Source of the DNA: Bin80 sp965220365
GTDB taxonomy: Bacteria > Bacteroidota > Rhodothermia > Rhodothermales > Bin80
Direction of reading: 5' to 3'
Length of the DNA stretch: 64,000 nt
Assembly: GCA_965220365.1 (NCBI GenBank)
Contig: OZ244823.1
Span: 1,550,001 to 1,614,000 of the forward strand
Part shown: positions 45,119 to 53,106 of the stretch, one piece after another
How positions within the stretch are numbered: position 1 is the first letter of the stretch
How the letters are laid out: each line of letters opens with the position of its first letter
Made by a program: the position numbers and the translations under genes
Notes under the pieces: generated by a model
What the model was told of the DNA's origin: nothing
What the model saw: the letters and a program-made list of their open reading frames with translations, nothing else
The model's database searches: none

Positions 45119-46336
45119 ATGCGGTACATTCCTTACAGAATTCTTGTTTTTCTTACCCTGATTTACTCACTGTGTATTGTTGGATGCGGATCTTCAGACT
45201 CGGACATGACTGATAGAGGATCTGCCAAGGTGGATACGCTCGCTTCTGGAGAAATCGTGATTCAAAATGCCGGTGATCCGCTTTGGGGATATGGCGGAGG
45301 ATGGGGGGTTGTGGAAGAGATGAGGTATGGAAGTGGCATCGGCGAAGACACCGTATTATTCGGGCAGGTTGGATCCTTTGATGTAGATGAGCAGGGCCGC
45401 TTATATGTATTGGATCGCCAATCGCAGGAAATCCATATTTTCGATCCAAACGGAGCTTTGATACGCACCGTCGGAGGAAAGGGAGGGGGCCCTGGAGAAT
45501 TTGAGAGTGCCGTCTCAGTTGATGTCAGCTACACCGGCGAGATCTGGGTTGTAGAAATGGCGGATGGTAAACTCACCGTCCTAGATTCAGAGGGGAATTA
45601 TCAGAGAACATGGCAATTGGACACCGTCGGTCGATTCTATACGGTCTATCCCGGTGGTTTTGATCGGATGGGACACTATAATGCTCTGATCTTTTCGCAG
45701 GAGGGCGAAGACATTGAAGAGTTACTAGTTCGGTTTGATGAGGGCACAACCCCGATTGATACCATTGCGGTCCCAAAGAGTCCTGTTGAAGCTGAATTCT
45801 TTGAACTAGTCAGCGATGATGGTCGTGCTCGTACAACACTAACGATACCGAATCAGGGATCATTTGATTGGACTTTTGCTCCGGGTGGAAATCTGTGGAC
45901 ATTGTATACTGGAACCTACGAACTCACTGAAATGACAACGGATGGGAAGGTCATTCGGAGGGCCACCAAGGACTTTGAGCCGATTCGAGTGACCAGTGCA
46001 GAACTTGAACAGTTCCGTCAGAGAGTTAGTTGGTTCACTGACCAGGGTGGGACGGTGGATATGAGTAGAATTCCGAGGCAGAAGCCCGTCGTCGAATCCT
46101 TCTTCAGTGACGAAGAGGGAAATCTTTGGGTTTTACGAACAGGAACCAGTCCTGAGGACGCAAATCGTCTGTTTGATATCTTTAATGCCGAGGGCTATTT
46201 TCTGGGAGAAATACGCCTTCCTTTCTCTCTTATCGTGGCTCTTAAACCGGTCGTGCAGGGCGGTATACTTTACGGGATGACTAGAGATGAATCCGGTGCC
46301 ACAATGATCGTCAGTGCACAGATTCATAGGAACTGA
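45119..46336 (+). CDS. 6-bladed beta-propeller lipoprotein, tandem copy 1
   Basis: 405 residues from the ATG at 45119, giving a lipoprotein signal with Cys at 23 (SLCIVGC). Repeats of the NHL-like kind follow: SFDVDEQGRLYVLDRQSQEIHIFDP, then GGPGEFESAVSVDVSYTGEIWVVEM and LTVLDSEGNYQRTW. Aligns along its length with the next two copies. The role is unknown; such proteins are surface-exposed in related bacteria. It precedes copy 2 by 105 bases and shares its strand. Confidence 0.83.
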   Translation: MRYIPYRILVFLTLIYSLCIVGCGSSDSDMTDRGSAKVDTLASGEIVIQNAGDPLWGYGGGWGVVEEMRYGSGIGEDTVLFGQVGSFDVDEQGRLYVLDRQSQEIHIFDPNGALIRTVGGKGGGPGEFESAVSVDVSYTGEIWVVEMADGKLTVLDSEGNYQRTWQLDTVGRFYTVYPGGFDRMGHYNALIFSQEGEDIEELLVRFDEGTTPIDTIAVPKSPVEAEFFELVSDDGRARTTLTIPNQGSFDWTFAPGGNLWTLYTGTYELTEMTTDGKVIRRATKDFEPIRVTSAELEQFRQRVSWFTDQGGTVDMSRIPRQKPVVESFFSDEEGNLWVLRTGTSPEDANRLFDIFNAEGYFLGEIRLPFSLIVALKPVVQGGILYGMTRDESGATMIVSAQIHRN

Positions 46337-46441
46337 GATTGTACATGCAGTTCTGTGAGTAGAATTACTCACGGGTCATTAAGCGGGGCATTCTTTATCT
46401 TCATTAGTAGCAATTCTTTGCCTGATTTCTTTCACTTGACC

Positions 46442-47668
46442 ATGCTCAATCCTTTTTCCAGATTCGCTGTTTTATCTGTCTTGATGGGCTCGCTTTTCGT
46501 TTTCGGATGTAGTTCTTCGGATCCTGAAATTTCCGGTTCATGCACCGGCGTAGTGGATACCCTTGCCTCTGACGAAATTGTCATCCATAATACCAATGAC
46601 CCGCTATGGGGACCTGAAGAGGGCTGGGAGATTGTTGAAGAGATGAGATTTGGTAGTGGCACAGGGGATGACCCCATTTTTTTCGGATCAATCCGCTCCT
46701 TTGATGTAGACCACCACGGTAATTTATTTGTTCTTGATGCACAAACGCAGGAAACCTACATTCTCGATTCCGTTGGGGCTTTAATACGTACAGTCGGAGC
46801 AAGAGGAACAGGGCCAGGGGAATTCGAAGAAGCCTCCGCAGTAGATGTCAGCGAAAACGGCGAGATTTGGATTATGGAGATGCGCAAGGGCCAACTCACT
46901 ATCCTAGATGCAGAGGGAAATTACCAGAGAATGGAACGGGTCAATACTGTTGGCTGGACGGAAGTCCCCTACAGTGGTGGATTTGATCAAGTAGGGCGCT
47001 ACAATGCCTTGATCAGATGTTATAATGGGGTTGAGAGTCGGAGGATGTTTGCCCGATTTGACCAATCCTTTGCTCCCATTGATACGATTGCAATCCCCGA
47101 ATCCCCTGTGGAAGGAGATTTTTTCGAGTATGATATTCCTGATGGGGGAAGTATCAGTGCTTCAATTCCATATCAGGGAGCGTTTGGATGGTTATTTTCT
47201 GCACATGGAAACCTGTGGACATTAGCGACTACATCTACTAAAACGTATGAACTTGTCGAAACCACTTCTGGAGGTAGAATTCTGCGGAGGGTCACCAAAG
47301 AACTTGAACCGATTCCTGTGACCAGTGCAGACAGAGTCCAAGCTCGGGAGAATCTTCGTTGGTTCACTAATCAGGGTGGAACTATTGATCTGAACAGAAT
47401 TCCGGGTCATAAGCCTGTCGTAAGACAGTTTTTCAGTGATGACGATGGCAATCTTTGGGTAATGCGGACCACGATCACCTCCGAGGAAGAGGGTACTCTG
47501 TTTGATGTGTTTGATGCCAAGGGATATTTTTTAGGAGAGGTACGGTTTCCTTTTGCGCTAGAAATAAATCCTGGCCCAATCGTTAGAGATGACTTACTCT
47601 ACGGGATTACTCAAAGTGAAGATGGTGGGGCAGTGATTGTACGAGCACAGATTCAGAAAACCCAATAA
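46442..47668 (+). CDS. 6-bladed beta-propeller lipoprotein, tandem copy 2
   Basis: 408 residues from the ATG at 46442; lipid Cys at 23 (SLFVFGC). After a short linker come SFDVDHHGNLFVLDAQTQETYILDS, GTGPGEFEEASAVDVSENGEIWIMEM and LTILDAEGNYQRM. A 48-base stretch at 46607-46654 is identical to 51030-51077 in copy 3, showing recent common origin. Copies 2 and 3 also share their N-terminal linker (CSSxDPEIxGSC). About 3.2 kb, including the GC-rich block, separates them. Confidence 0.83.
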   Translation: MLNPFSRFAVLSVLMGSLFVFGCSSSDPEISGSCTGVVDTLASDEIVIHNTNDPLWGPEEGWEIVEEMRFGSGTGDDPIFFGSIRSFDVDHHGNLFVLDAQTQETYILDSVGALIRTVGARGTGPGEFEEASAVDVSENGEIWIMEMRKGQLTILDAEGNYQRMERVNTVGWTEVPYSGGFDQVGRYNALIRCYNGVESRRMFARFDQSFAPIDTIAIPESPVEGDFFEYDIPDGGSISASIPYQGAFGWLFSAHGNLWTLATTSTKTYELVETTSGGRILRRVTKELEPIPVTSADRVQARENLRWFTNQGGTIDLNRIPGHKPVVRQFFSDDDGNLWVMRTTITSEEEGTLFDVFDAKGYFLGEVRFPFALEINPGPIVRDDLLYGITQSEDGGAVIVRAQIQKTQ

Positions 47669-47810
47669 CTGTCCACGGAAGCATTGGGGTGCGGGTTGAC
47701 TCAGCACGGAGGAATACGTTATCCTTCTTGTCACTGAATAGAACTCTCGTACAGGTAGCTAACGGGGATTAAAACAGAATCCACCAGAAGCAATGGGCAA
47801 CACCAGGCGG

Positions 47811-47890
47811 GACATCCCAAAGAAACTGGATTAAGTGTTGATTTTTTTCACAGGCATCGGGGCATTGGATGTACTGTACCTTGGGATGTC
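47811..47890. repeat. 80-base element bounded by a 10-bp inverted repeat
   Basis: GACATCCCAA (47811-47820) and TTGGGATGTC (47881-47890) are exact inverted copies, enclosing a 60-base AT-rich stretch with a T run. It could be a small terminator-like structure for copy 2 or the ends of a tiny non-autonomous element. No target-site duplication is apparent. Confidence 0.4.
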
Positions 47891-47918
47891 TGATCCCGTT
47901 CGCCCTAATGTCCTTTCT

Positions 47919-48001
47919 GTTGGGGGTAATGATGCTCATAGCTCTGTTCCAATAGTGGGGGCAGCCCCAACCGTATGACGGTAAAGGCTTATGCCGTCAT
48001 A
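47919..48001. repeat. Nested inverted repeats at the left edge of the GC-rich block
   Basis: GTTGGGG (47919-47925) pairs with CCCCAAC (47965-47971), while TGGGG (47956-47960) competes for the same CCCCA. A further 8-bp perfect repeat TATACGG-like pair, TATGACGG (47974-47981) and CCGTCATA (47994-48001), follows. This could be a structured RNA, an attenuator or an element end. It is not followed by a T tract. Confidence 0.4.
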
Positions 48002-48100
48002 TCACCAAACATTAGAATGATGATGAGAGCTCTTTTCAGCTTTGTTAGCAGCCCGGATCGCCGTCGCCCGCTACTGCCTGCAGGTGGAGGTCAACCACAC

Positions 48101-48295
48101 ATGAGCCGCAAGCCCAACAACCAGGCCCGCAACCGGGAGATCGCAAAGCGCGTCCGGGCCGGAGAGGCCCCGAAGGCCATCGCCCCAGACTACGGATTGT
48201 CTGCCGCCCGCGTCCGCCACATTTGCCAGAAAGAACGAGCCCGCCCCAACGAACCACGCAGCTGGAAACCGGTGGGCAGACTAGGCATGCCCTAA
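48101..48295 (+). CDS. Small helix-turn-helix protein
   Basis: 64 residues from the ATG at 48101, preceded by AGGTGGAGG at 11 bases, one of the few clear Shine-Dalgarno-like sites in the window. The sequence IAKRVRAGEAPKAIAPDYGLSAARVRHIC fits a sigma-region-4-like or repressor helix-turn-helix. It starts the GC-rich block and probably acts as its regulator or a DNA-binding accessory protein. Not recognised as a named family. Confidence 0.6.
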   Translation: MSRKPNNQARNREIAKRVRAGEAPKAIAPDYGLSAARVRHICQKERARPNEPRSWKPVGRLGMP

Positions 48296-48315
48296 CCATT
48301 CCAGTCACCTCCAAA

Positions 48316-48672
48316 ATGAGCCGCCAGAAATCGTGGAAGCAAATCAAGGGGCAGCGCCATAGATTCAGGGCGGACGTTGGCAGACATGGCAAAAAGCGAG
48401 CATTCAGGGGGCCGGATATTGACACCGTATTGCTCAAAAACATTCAATGCCTAACGGCCCAATGCGAAGCGGTTGACCATCTGTGGCTCACGGTCGGCAA
48501 ATGGGCAGGGGGGATCAAGGAAGGGGATCAAATAGAATTCAACGCCCGTGTAGGATGGTACAAAAAAGGCTATCAGGGGCGGAGGGCGTGGGAGACCGGG
48601 GAAGCGTGGGAAGAGTGGGATCTAAGACTGGAGCGGCCTACACAGATCAAGCACGGCAACGTGCGCACATGA
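48316..48672 (+). CDS. Unrecognised small protein with GD-IEFNARV-WYKKGY motif
   Basis: 118 residues from the ATG at 48316; a longer frame overlaps the HTH gene. The pattern DTVLLKNIQ, DHLWLTVGKW, GDQIEFNARVGWYKKGY resembles an uncharacterised family seen in accessory DNA of other bacteria (TLLxDI...DHxW...GDxIxFxARVxxYxKGYxG), which looks beta-rich and possibly OB-like; that is recollection and inference, not a search result. It is 20 bases after the HTH gene, in the same GC-rich block. Confidence 0.55.
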   Translation: MSRQKSWKQIKGQRHRFRADVGRHGKKRAFRGPDIDTVLLKNIQCLTAQCEAVDHLWLTVGKWAGGIKEGDQIEFNARVGWYKKGYQGRRAWETGEAWEEWDLRLERPTQIKHGNVRT

Positions 48673-48673
48673 G

Positions 48674-48687
48674 GCGGATTTCGGGCC
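48674..48687. repeat. 14-bp direct repeat, left copy, beside a CCGGTGCACCGG palindrome
   Basis: GCGGATTTCGGGCC occurs here and again at 50428-50441, on either side of the Sel1 gene. Its last two bases begin a perfect 12-bp palindrome, CCGGTGCACCGG (48686-48697). The pair could be recombination or target-duplication footprints. Confidence 0.5.
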
Positions 48688-48857
48688 GGTGCACCGGAAA
48701 CACGCCCGCTCATTTTGCCTGGAGTGCACCCTACCCCGACAAACGCTCACGAAGGCCGCGAGAGATCGCTCCGGGGAGGCCAAACCGCGCAAAGCCGCCG
48801 AATTTACAGCAATGCCTATTTTAGCAGGCAACCAGACCGCCCGCAGGGCAACGACAC

Positions 48858-50405
48858 ATGAAAGTGGGGCTGCATACCGTACTAAGGATCGTCCAGCTGT
48901 TCGTGCGGGCGTGGGGATCACCCCCATCCCGGAGGCCACGAAAGGGCACAAAGCGAAGCACTGGCCGAGCCGCAGTAAGCCCAGGCCCCGTCAAGAGACT
49001 CCGGCAGGAGGCAGAGCGCGGAGACGCACAAGCGCAAAACAACCTGGGAGTTCTGTACTACAACGGGGAGGGCGTACCCCAGAGCCACGCCGAGGCCGCG
49101 AAGTGGTATCGGAAAGCCGCCGAACAGGGACACGCACAAGCGCAAAACAGCCTGGGAGCGACGTACTACGACGGGGAGGGCGTGCCCCAGAATCACGCCG
49201 AGGCCGCGAAGTGGTACCGGAAAGCCGCCAAACAGGGCCACGTACACGCACAATGCAGCTTGGGATTTCTGTACTACAACGGGGAGGGCGTACCCCAGAA
49301 TCACACCAAAGCCGTGAAGTGGTGCAGGAAAGCCGCCAAGCAGGGAGACGCACAAGCGCAAAACAACCTGGGATTTCTGTACGAAAACGGGGAGGGCGTG
49401 CCCCAGAATCACGCCGAGGCCGCGAAGTGGTACCGGAAAGCCGCCAAACAGGGACACATAGGTGCGCAATACGCGCTGGGATGCATGTACTACTTTGGGG
49501 AGGGCCTGCCAGAAAACTACACAGAGGCCGCGAAGTGGTATCGGAAAGCCGCCAAACAGGGACACGCAGAGGCGCAATTAAGCCTGGGGGAGATGTACGA
49601 AGCCGGGGAGCAGGCAGAGCGCGGAGACGCCGAGGATCAATTCCGCCAGGGAGCGGTGTACCAATACGGCCTCGGCGTACGCAGGGACCACACAGAGGCC
49701 GCGAAGTGGTATCGGAAAGCCACCAAACAAGGCCACGCCGACGCGCAATACAGCCTGGGAGAGATGTACGATGCCGGGGAGGGCGTTCCCCAGAACCTCG
49801 CCGAGGCCGCGAAGTGGTATCGGAAAGCCGCCAAACAGGGACACGCCGACGCGCAAAACAGGCTGGGAGAGATGTACGAAGACGGGGAGGGCGTTCCCCA
49901 GAACCACGCCAAGGCCGTGAAGCGGTGCCAGAAAGTTGCGGAGCAGGGAGACGCCGACGCGCAATACGAGCTGGGAGGGATGTACCAACACGGGCTGTTC
50001 GGCGTACGCAAGAACTACGCCGAGGCCGCGAAGTGGTATCGGAAAGCCGCCGACCAAGGCCACGCCACCGCGCAATACAGCCTGGGGATGATGTACCAAC
50101 ACGGGCTGTTCGGCGTACGCAAGAACCACACCTCGGCCGCAAAGTGGTATCGGAAAGCCGCCAAACAGGGAAAGGCACTGGCGCAATACGAGCTGGGAAG
50201 GATGTACCGCGACGGGGAGGGCGTGCCCCGGCATCGCATAAAGGCCTACGCTTGGTACGTTCTTGCCAGCGTGGAAGGCGAACCATACAGAGAGGCAAGA
50301 GATGAGCTGGGGAAGGAGCTGACCCCAGCCCAACGTGCCGAGGGGCAGGAACTGGCTGCCCAGCTGCAAGAACAGATTTCAGCGAGGCAGGAAAGGGATC
50401 ACTAA
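48858..50405 (+). CDS. Sel1-like repeat protein
   Basis: 515 residues. After a 54-residue, arginine/proline-rich N-terminus of unclear nature come twelve Sel1 repeats (about 36 residues each, from residue 55), of the form GHAxAQxxLGxxYxxGEGVPQNHAEAAKWYRKAAKQ; the sixth is short. Sel1 solenoids scaffold protein interactions, for example in stress signalling or secretion. No clear signal peptide is visible. Codon use is distinctly GC-rich relative to neighbours, which supports transfer. The start is the first ATG after an in-frame stop at 48822. Confidence 0.85.
   Translation: MKVGLHTVLRIVQLFVRAWGSPPSRRPRKGTKRSTGRAAVSPGPVKRLRQEAERGDAQAQNNLGVLYYNGEGVPQSHAEAAKWYRKAAEQGHAQAQNSLGATYYDGEGVPQNHAEAAKWYRKAAKQGHVHAQCSLGFLYYNGEGVPQNHTKAVKWCRKAAKQGDAQAQNNLGFLYENGEGVPQNHAEAAKWYRKAAKQGHIGAQYALGCMYYFGEGLPENYTEAAKWYRKAAKQGHAEAQLSLGEMYEAGEQAERGDAEDQFRQGAVYQYGLGVRRDHTEAAKWYRKATKQGHADAQYSLGEMYDAGEGVPQNLAEAAKWYRKAAKQGHADAQNRLGEMYEDGEGVPQNHAKAVKRCQKVAEQGDADAQYELGGMYQHGLFGVRKNYAEAAKWYRKAADQGHATAQYSLGMMYQHGLFGVRKNHTSAAKWYRKAAKQGKALAQYELGRMYRDGEGVPRHRIKAYAWYVLASVEGEPYREARDELGKELTPAQRAEGQELAAQLQEQISARQERDH
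49020..50277 (+). repeat. Tandem Sel1-coding repeat array, units of about 108 bases
   Basis: Twelve units, most 108 bases long (two of 111, one of 63), within the Sel1 gene. The repeated sense sequence GCCGCGAAGTGGTATCGG recurs in most units. Because the unit is a multiple of three and GC-rich, long open frames appear on other frames and on the minus strand; these are by-products. Confidence 0.85.
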
Positions 50406-50870
50406 ACCCAAGACTATTCCGGCCCCCGCGGATTTCGGGCCATTGAGTATTTTACCCATCCCTAGCAGTCCGTGGATAAAGTTATGTTCATAGAAACAGG
50501 GAGTAGTCATTGATTCGAAATACACAAAACGCCTACCGTGAACCATTAATTCTTAGATTCTTCATCCTGATTTACCCTCTGAATCGTCAAAAATGAACCA
50601 GAAGAGCATTGCTCAATCTACTGGCAGCCTTTATCCACGGGCCCCCAGGGAAACAAAACCACCATGGAGGCAGCCGTGGGCCCAGAGTTCACAAAAATGG
50701 ATCCGAGAGCGCACAGCTTTCATGGAGCAAAAACCAGCACCGGAGCCCAGAAAAAAAGCTGAGCGCCGCAGACCAAAGTCTAGTTGAGAGGCTTCACCAG
50801 CAACTAAAACCAGCCCTGTTCGTAACGATAGCTTTCCTATCCATGCGATCTTCTGTACTGGCCTTGCCGA
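50406..50870. other. Right flank of the GC-rich block, 465 bases
   Basis: Between the Sel1 gene and propeller copy 3. A short stem GGCCC (50421-50425) and GGGCC (50437-50441) near the block's right edge may act as a terminator, but it is followed by ATTGAGTATTTT rather than a T run. Short frames here (for example 50593-50787) show no protein-like features. The promoter of copy 3 should lie in the AT-rich part beyond 50450. Confidence 0.5.
50428..50441. repeat. 14-bp direct repeat, right copy
   Basis: GCGGATTTCGGGCC matches 48674-48687 exactly. It lies 23 bases after the Sel1 stop and forms the 3' arm of a short GGCCC/GGGCC stem. The two copies are 1754 bases apart and flank the Sel1 gene. 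Confidence 0.5.
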
Positions 50871-52070
50871 ATGCTTAAATCCCCAATCATAACGGCAGCC
50901 CTCTCAGCTGGCTTGTTATTCGCTTTCGGGTGTAGTTCTGCGGATCCTGAGATTTTCGGTTCGTGTATCGGTATAGTAGATACTCTTACCTCCGACGAAA
51001 TCGTCATCCATAACACCGGTGATCCGCTCTGGGGACCTGAAGAGGGCTGGGAGATTGTTGAAGAGATGAGATTTGGTGCCAGAGATGACTCAGTTCTCTT
51101 CGCATCAATTCTCTCCTTGGATGTAGATACACAAGGGCGTTTGTATGTCCTTGACTCATATACACAGGAAATCCATGTTTTCGATTCGAGTGGGGCTTTT
51201 GTGCGCACAGTTGGATCCGAGGGGTCTGGACCGGGAGAGTTTGAAGAAGCTTCTGCAGTTGATGTCAGTGAAGCGGGTGAGATCTGGGTTATGGAGATGC
51301 AGTTGGGCAAACTCACCATCCTGGACGCAGAGGGAAATTACTTGCGTACGGAACGGGTTAACACGACGGGATGGAGCTATAGACCCTATCCAGGCGGGTT
51401 CGACCCAATGGGGCACTATAATGCCATGTCGTTATGCTATGACTACGAAGAAGAAGATACCAAGGTCATGTTAGCTCGGTTTGATCAATCATTCACTCCC
51501 ATTGATACGATCGCGATCCCGCAAAGTCCTGTAGAAATTGATTATTTCGTGCATAATGATTCAGAAGGTGGCAATTATAGCGTAGGCGTACCGTTCCAAG
51601 GATCCTTTGATTGGGTATTTTCTGCGAATGGAAACTTGTGGACACTCTACACAGGCACCTACGAATTGGTTGAAATCACAGCCGGATGCACACCCCTACG
51701 ACGGGTCACCAAGGAATATGAACCGATCCCGGTAACCAGTGCAGACAGAGAAGAAATCCGTGATCGTTTTGATTGGTTTATCGAGCAGGGAGGGACGATT
51801 GATGAAGCGAGAAATCCAAGGAATAAGCCCGTAGTCGAAAATTTTTTCCGTGACGACGAAGGGAATTTATGGGTGATGCACAGTGAGTCCGGGGACTCAG
51901 GTTCGCTATTTGATATCTTTAATGCGGAAGGACAATTTTTGGGAGAGGTAGGCCTCCCCTTCAATTTGGACATCCATTCCGGGGTCATCGTCCAGGATGG
52001 CTTACTTTTCGGGGTCACCGAAGATGAGGAAGAAGGGCAAATGGTTGTGAAGGTACGGATTCAGAAGTAG
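50871..52070 (+). CDS. 6-bladed beta-propeller lipoprotein, tandem copy 3
   Basis: 399 residues, ATG at 50871, lipid Cys at 21 (LLFAFGCSSAD). It shares DEIVIHNTGDPLWGPEEGW, SLDVDTQGRLYVLDSYTQEIH, GSGPGEFEEASAVDVSEAGE and LTILDAEGNYLRTE with copy 2. The 3' half matches copies 1 and 2 too (KPVVENFF, FDIFNAEGQFLGEV). It is separated from copy 2 by the GC-rich block. Localised at the outer membrane or surface; ligand unknown. Confidence 0.83.
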   Translation: MLKSPIITAALSAGLLFAFGCSSADPEIFGSCIGIVDTLTSDEIVIHNTGDPLWGPEEGWEIVEEMRFGARDDSVLFASILSLDVDTQGRLYVLDSYTQEIHVFDSSGAFVRTVGSEGSGPGEFEEASAVDVSEAGEIWVMEMQLGKLTILDAEGNYLRTERVNTTGWSYRPYPGGFDPMGHYNAMSLCYDYEEEDTKVMLARFDQSFTPIDTIAIPQSPVEIDYFVHNDSEGGNYSVGVPFQGSFDWVFSANGNLWTLYTGTYELVEITAGCTPLRRVTKEYEPIPVTSADREEIRDRFDWFIEQGGTIDEARNPRNKPVVENFFRDDEGNLWVMHSESGDSGSLFDIFNAEGQFLGEVGLPFNLDIHSGVIVQDGLLFGVTEDEEEGQMVVKVRIQK

Positions 52071-52204
52071 GTTTGTCAGGAGATTTCAACCGTTCCTCAT
52101 CTGGGGTTTAGGCAGAGCGTATGTTTCTTGGAGAGCGACTATCATTTTGATATGTGACGGGGCATTTACGTTCACTCCTCGGTTGACCGCGGGAGCATCA
52201 TGTG

Positions 52205-53083
52205 ATGAAAATCAAAGAGTTATTTCAAGAAATAGAAGGGCTATTGGAGCAGGCTGGCCTGTCCGATCCACGCCGCACAGGTGTATGGATTTTCTGTGAT
52301 GTATTGCAGTGCAGACCGGCCCATTTAATTTCTCATGGAGACGACCGGTTGGAGCAAGCTCATGCAGCCAAAATTCTACAAATGGCAGAACGCTGTGCTG
52401 CGCATGAGCCGGTGCAGTATGTCACGGGGCATACTGAATTCAGAGGACTCCATCTTCAGGTTTCACCCCAGGTTCTGATCCCGAGACCCGAAACAGAGCA
52501 ACTGGTCGAAGTTGCTCTTGAAGCTATCGGGAAAAAGTTGCCCTTTCGGGTTCTGGACATTGGCACAGGGAGCGGGTGTATTGCACTGGCCATGAAGCAG
52601 GCAATCCCAGATGCAGACGTGACAGCATGTGACATCAGTAGATCTGCGCTGCGTATTGCCAAAGCGAATGCGACCCAAAATGGACTCGAGATTCAGTGCA
52701 TCGTTGCAGATTTGTTGACAACAGACTTTATACGTTCAGTGGGTAGCGGATATGATTTGGTCATTGCGAATCCTCCGTATATTCCAGATCCTGAGCGTTC
52801 AGGGCTTCCTCGGATGGTTCGGAATTATGAGCCGGAGGCGGCACTGTTTTGTGGAGAGGATCCGCTCAAATTCTATCGGGCCATCAGCAGACATATTGCG
52901 GATGGTTTGTTGGACCACAGAGGGGTTCTTGCATTGGAAACTCATGCCGATTATGCAGAGTCTGTAGGTATTCTATTTGAGCAGTACAGGGGCTTACAGG
53001 TTCAAGTGAAGCAGGATTTCGCGGGGATACCTCGATTTGTGCTTGCAAGATCCTCAAGAAAACTCTCACCTGCTCAGGAGTAG
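52205..53083 (+). CDS. prmC: Peptide chain release factor N5-glutamine methyltransferase
   Basis: 292 residues from the ATG at 52205 (a GTG one codon upstream is possible). PrmC methylates the GGQ glutamine of RF1 and RF2 with SAM. Order: a helical N-terminal domain, AHEPVQYVTGHTEFRGL and VLIPRPETEQLVE, the SAM-binding DIGTGSGCIALAMK and the catalytic NPPY motif (VIANPPYIPD). Full length. Confidence 0.93.
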   Translation: MKIKELFQEIEGLLEQAGLSDPRRTGVWIFCDVLQCRPAHLISHGDDRLEQAHAAKILQMAERCAAHEPVQYVTGHTEFRGLHLQVSPQVLIPRPETEQLVEVALEAIGKKLPFRVLDIGTGSGCIALAMKQAIPDADVTACDISRSALRIAKANATQNGLEIQCIVADLLTTDFIRSVGSGYDLVIANPPYIPDPERSGLPRMVRNYEPEAALFCGEDPLKFYRAISRHIADGLLDHRGVLALETHADYAESVGILFEQYRGLQVQVKQDFAGIPRFVLARSSRKLSPAQE

Positions 53084-53106
53084 AAGAAACCAAAATCAAT
53101 TCAATC

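Larger units (their letters stand above)
47669..48100. other. Left flank of the GC-rich block, 432 bases
   Basis: Between propeller copy 2 and the HTH gene. It holds a 10-bp inverted repeat (47811-47890), a cluster of nested inverted repeats (47919-48001), and a transition to GC-rich sequence near 48050. No tRNA or protein-like frame was recognised; a longer frame for the HTH protein starts at 47975 but its added residues look non-coding. Confidence 0.55.

Noticed and set aside
48991..50298. 435-codon minus-strand frame across the Sel1 region
   Set aside because: Antisense shadow kept open by the GC-rich 108-base repeat; no recognisable domain.
48689..50305. 538-codon plus-strand frame across the Sel1 region
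   Set aside because: It is a shadow of the Sel1 gene in another frame; its translation is a low-complexity Arg/Gly/Pro repeat, and the Sel1 solenoid is clearly the coding frame.
50593..50878. Short plus-strand frames upstream of propeller copy 3
   Set aside because: They are low-complexity, rich in Pro, Arg and Lys or overlapping in two frames, with no domain and no start signal.
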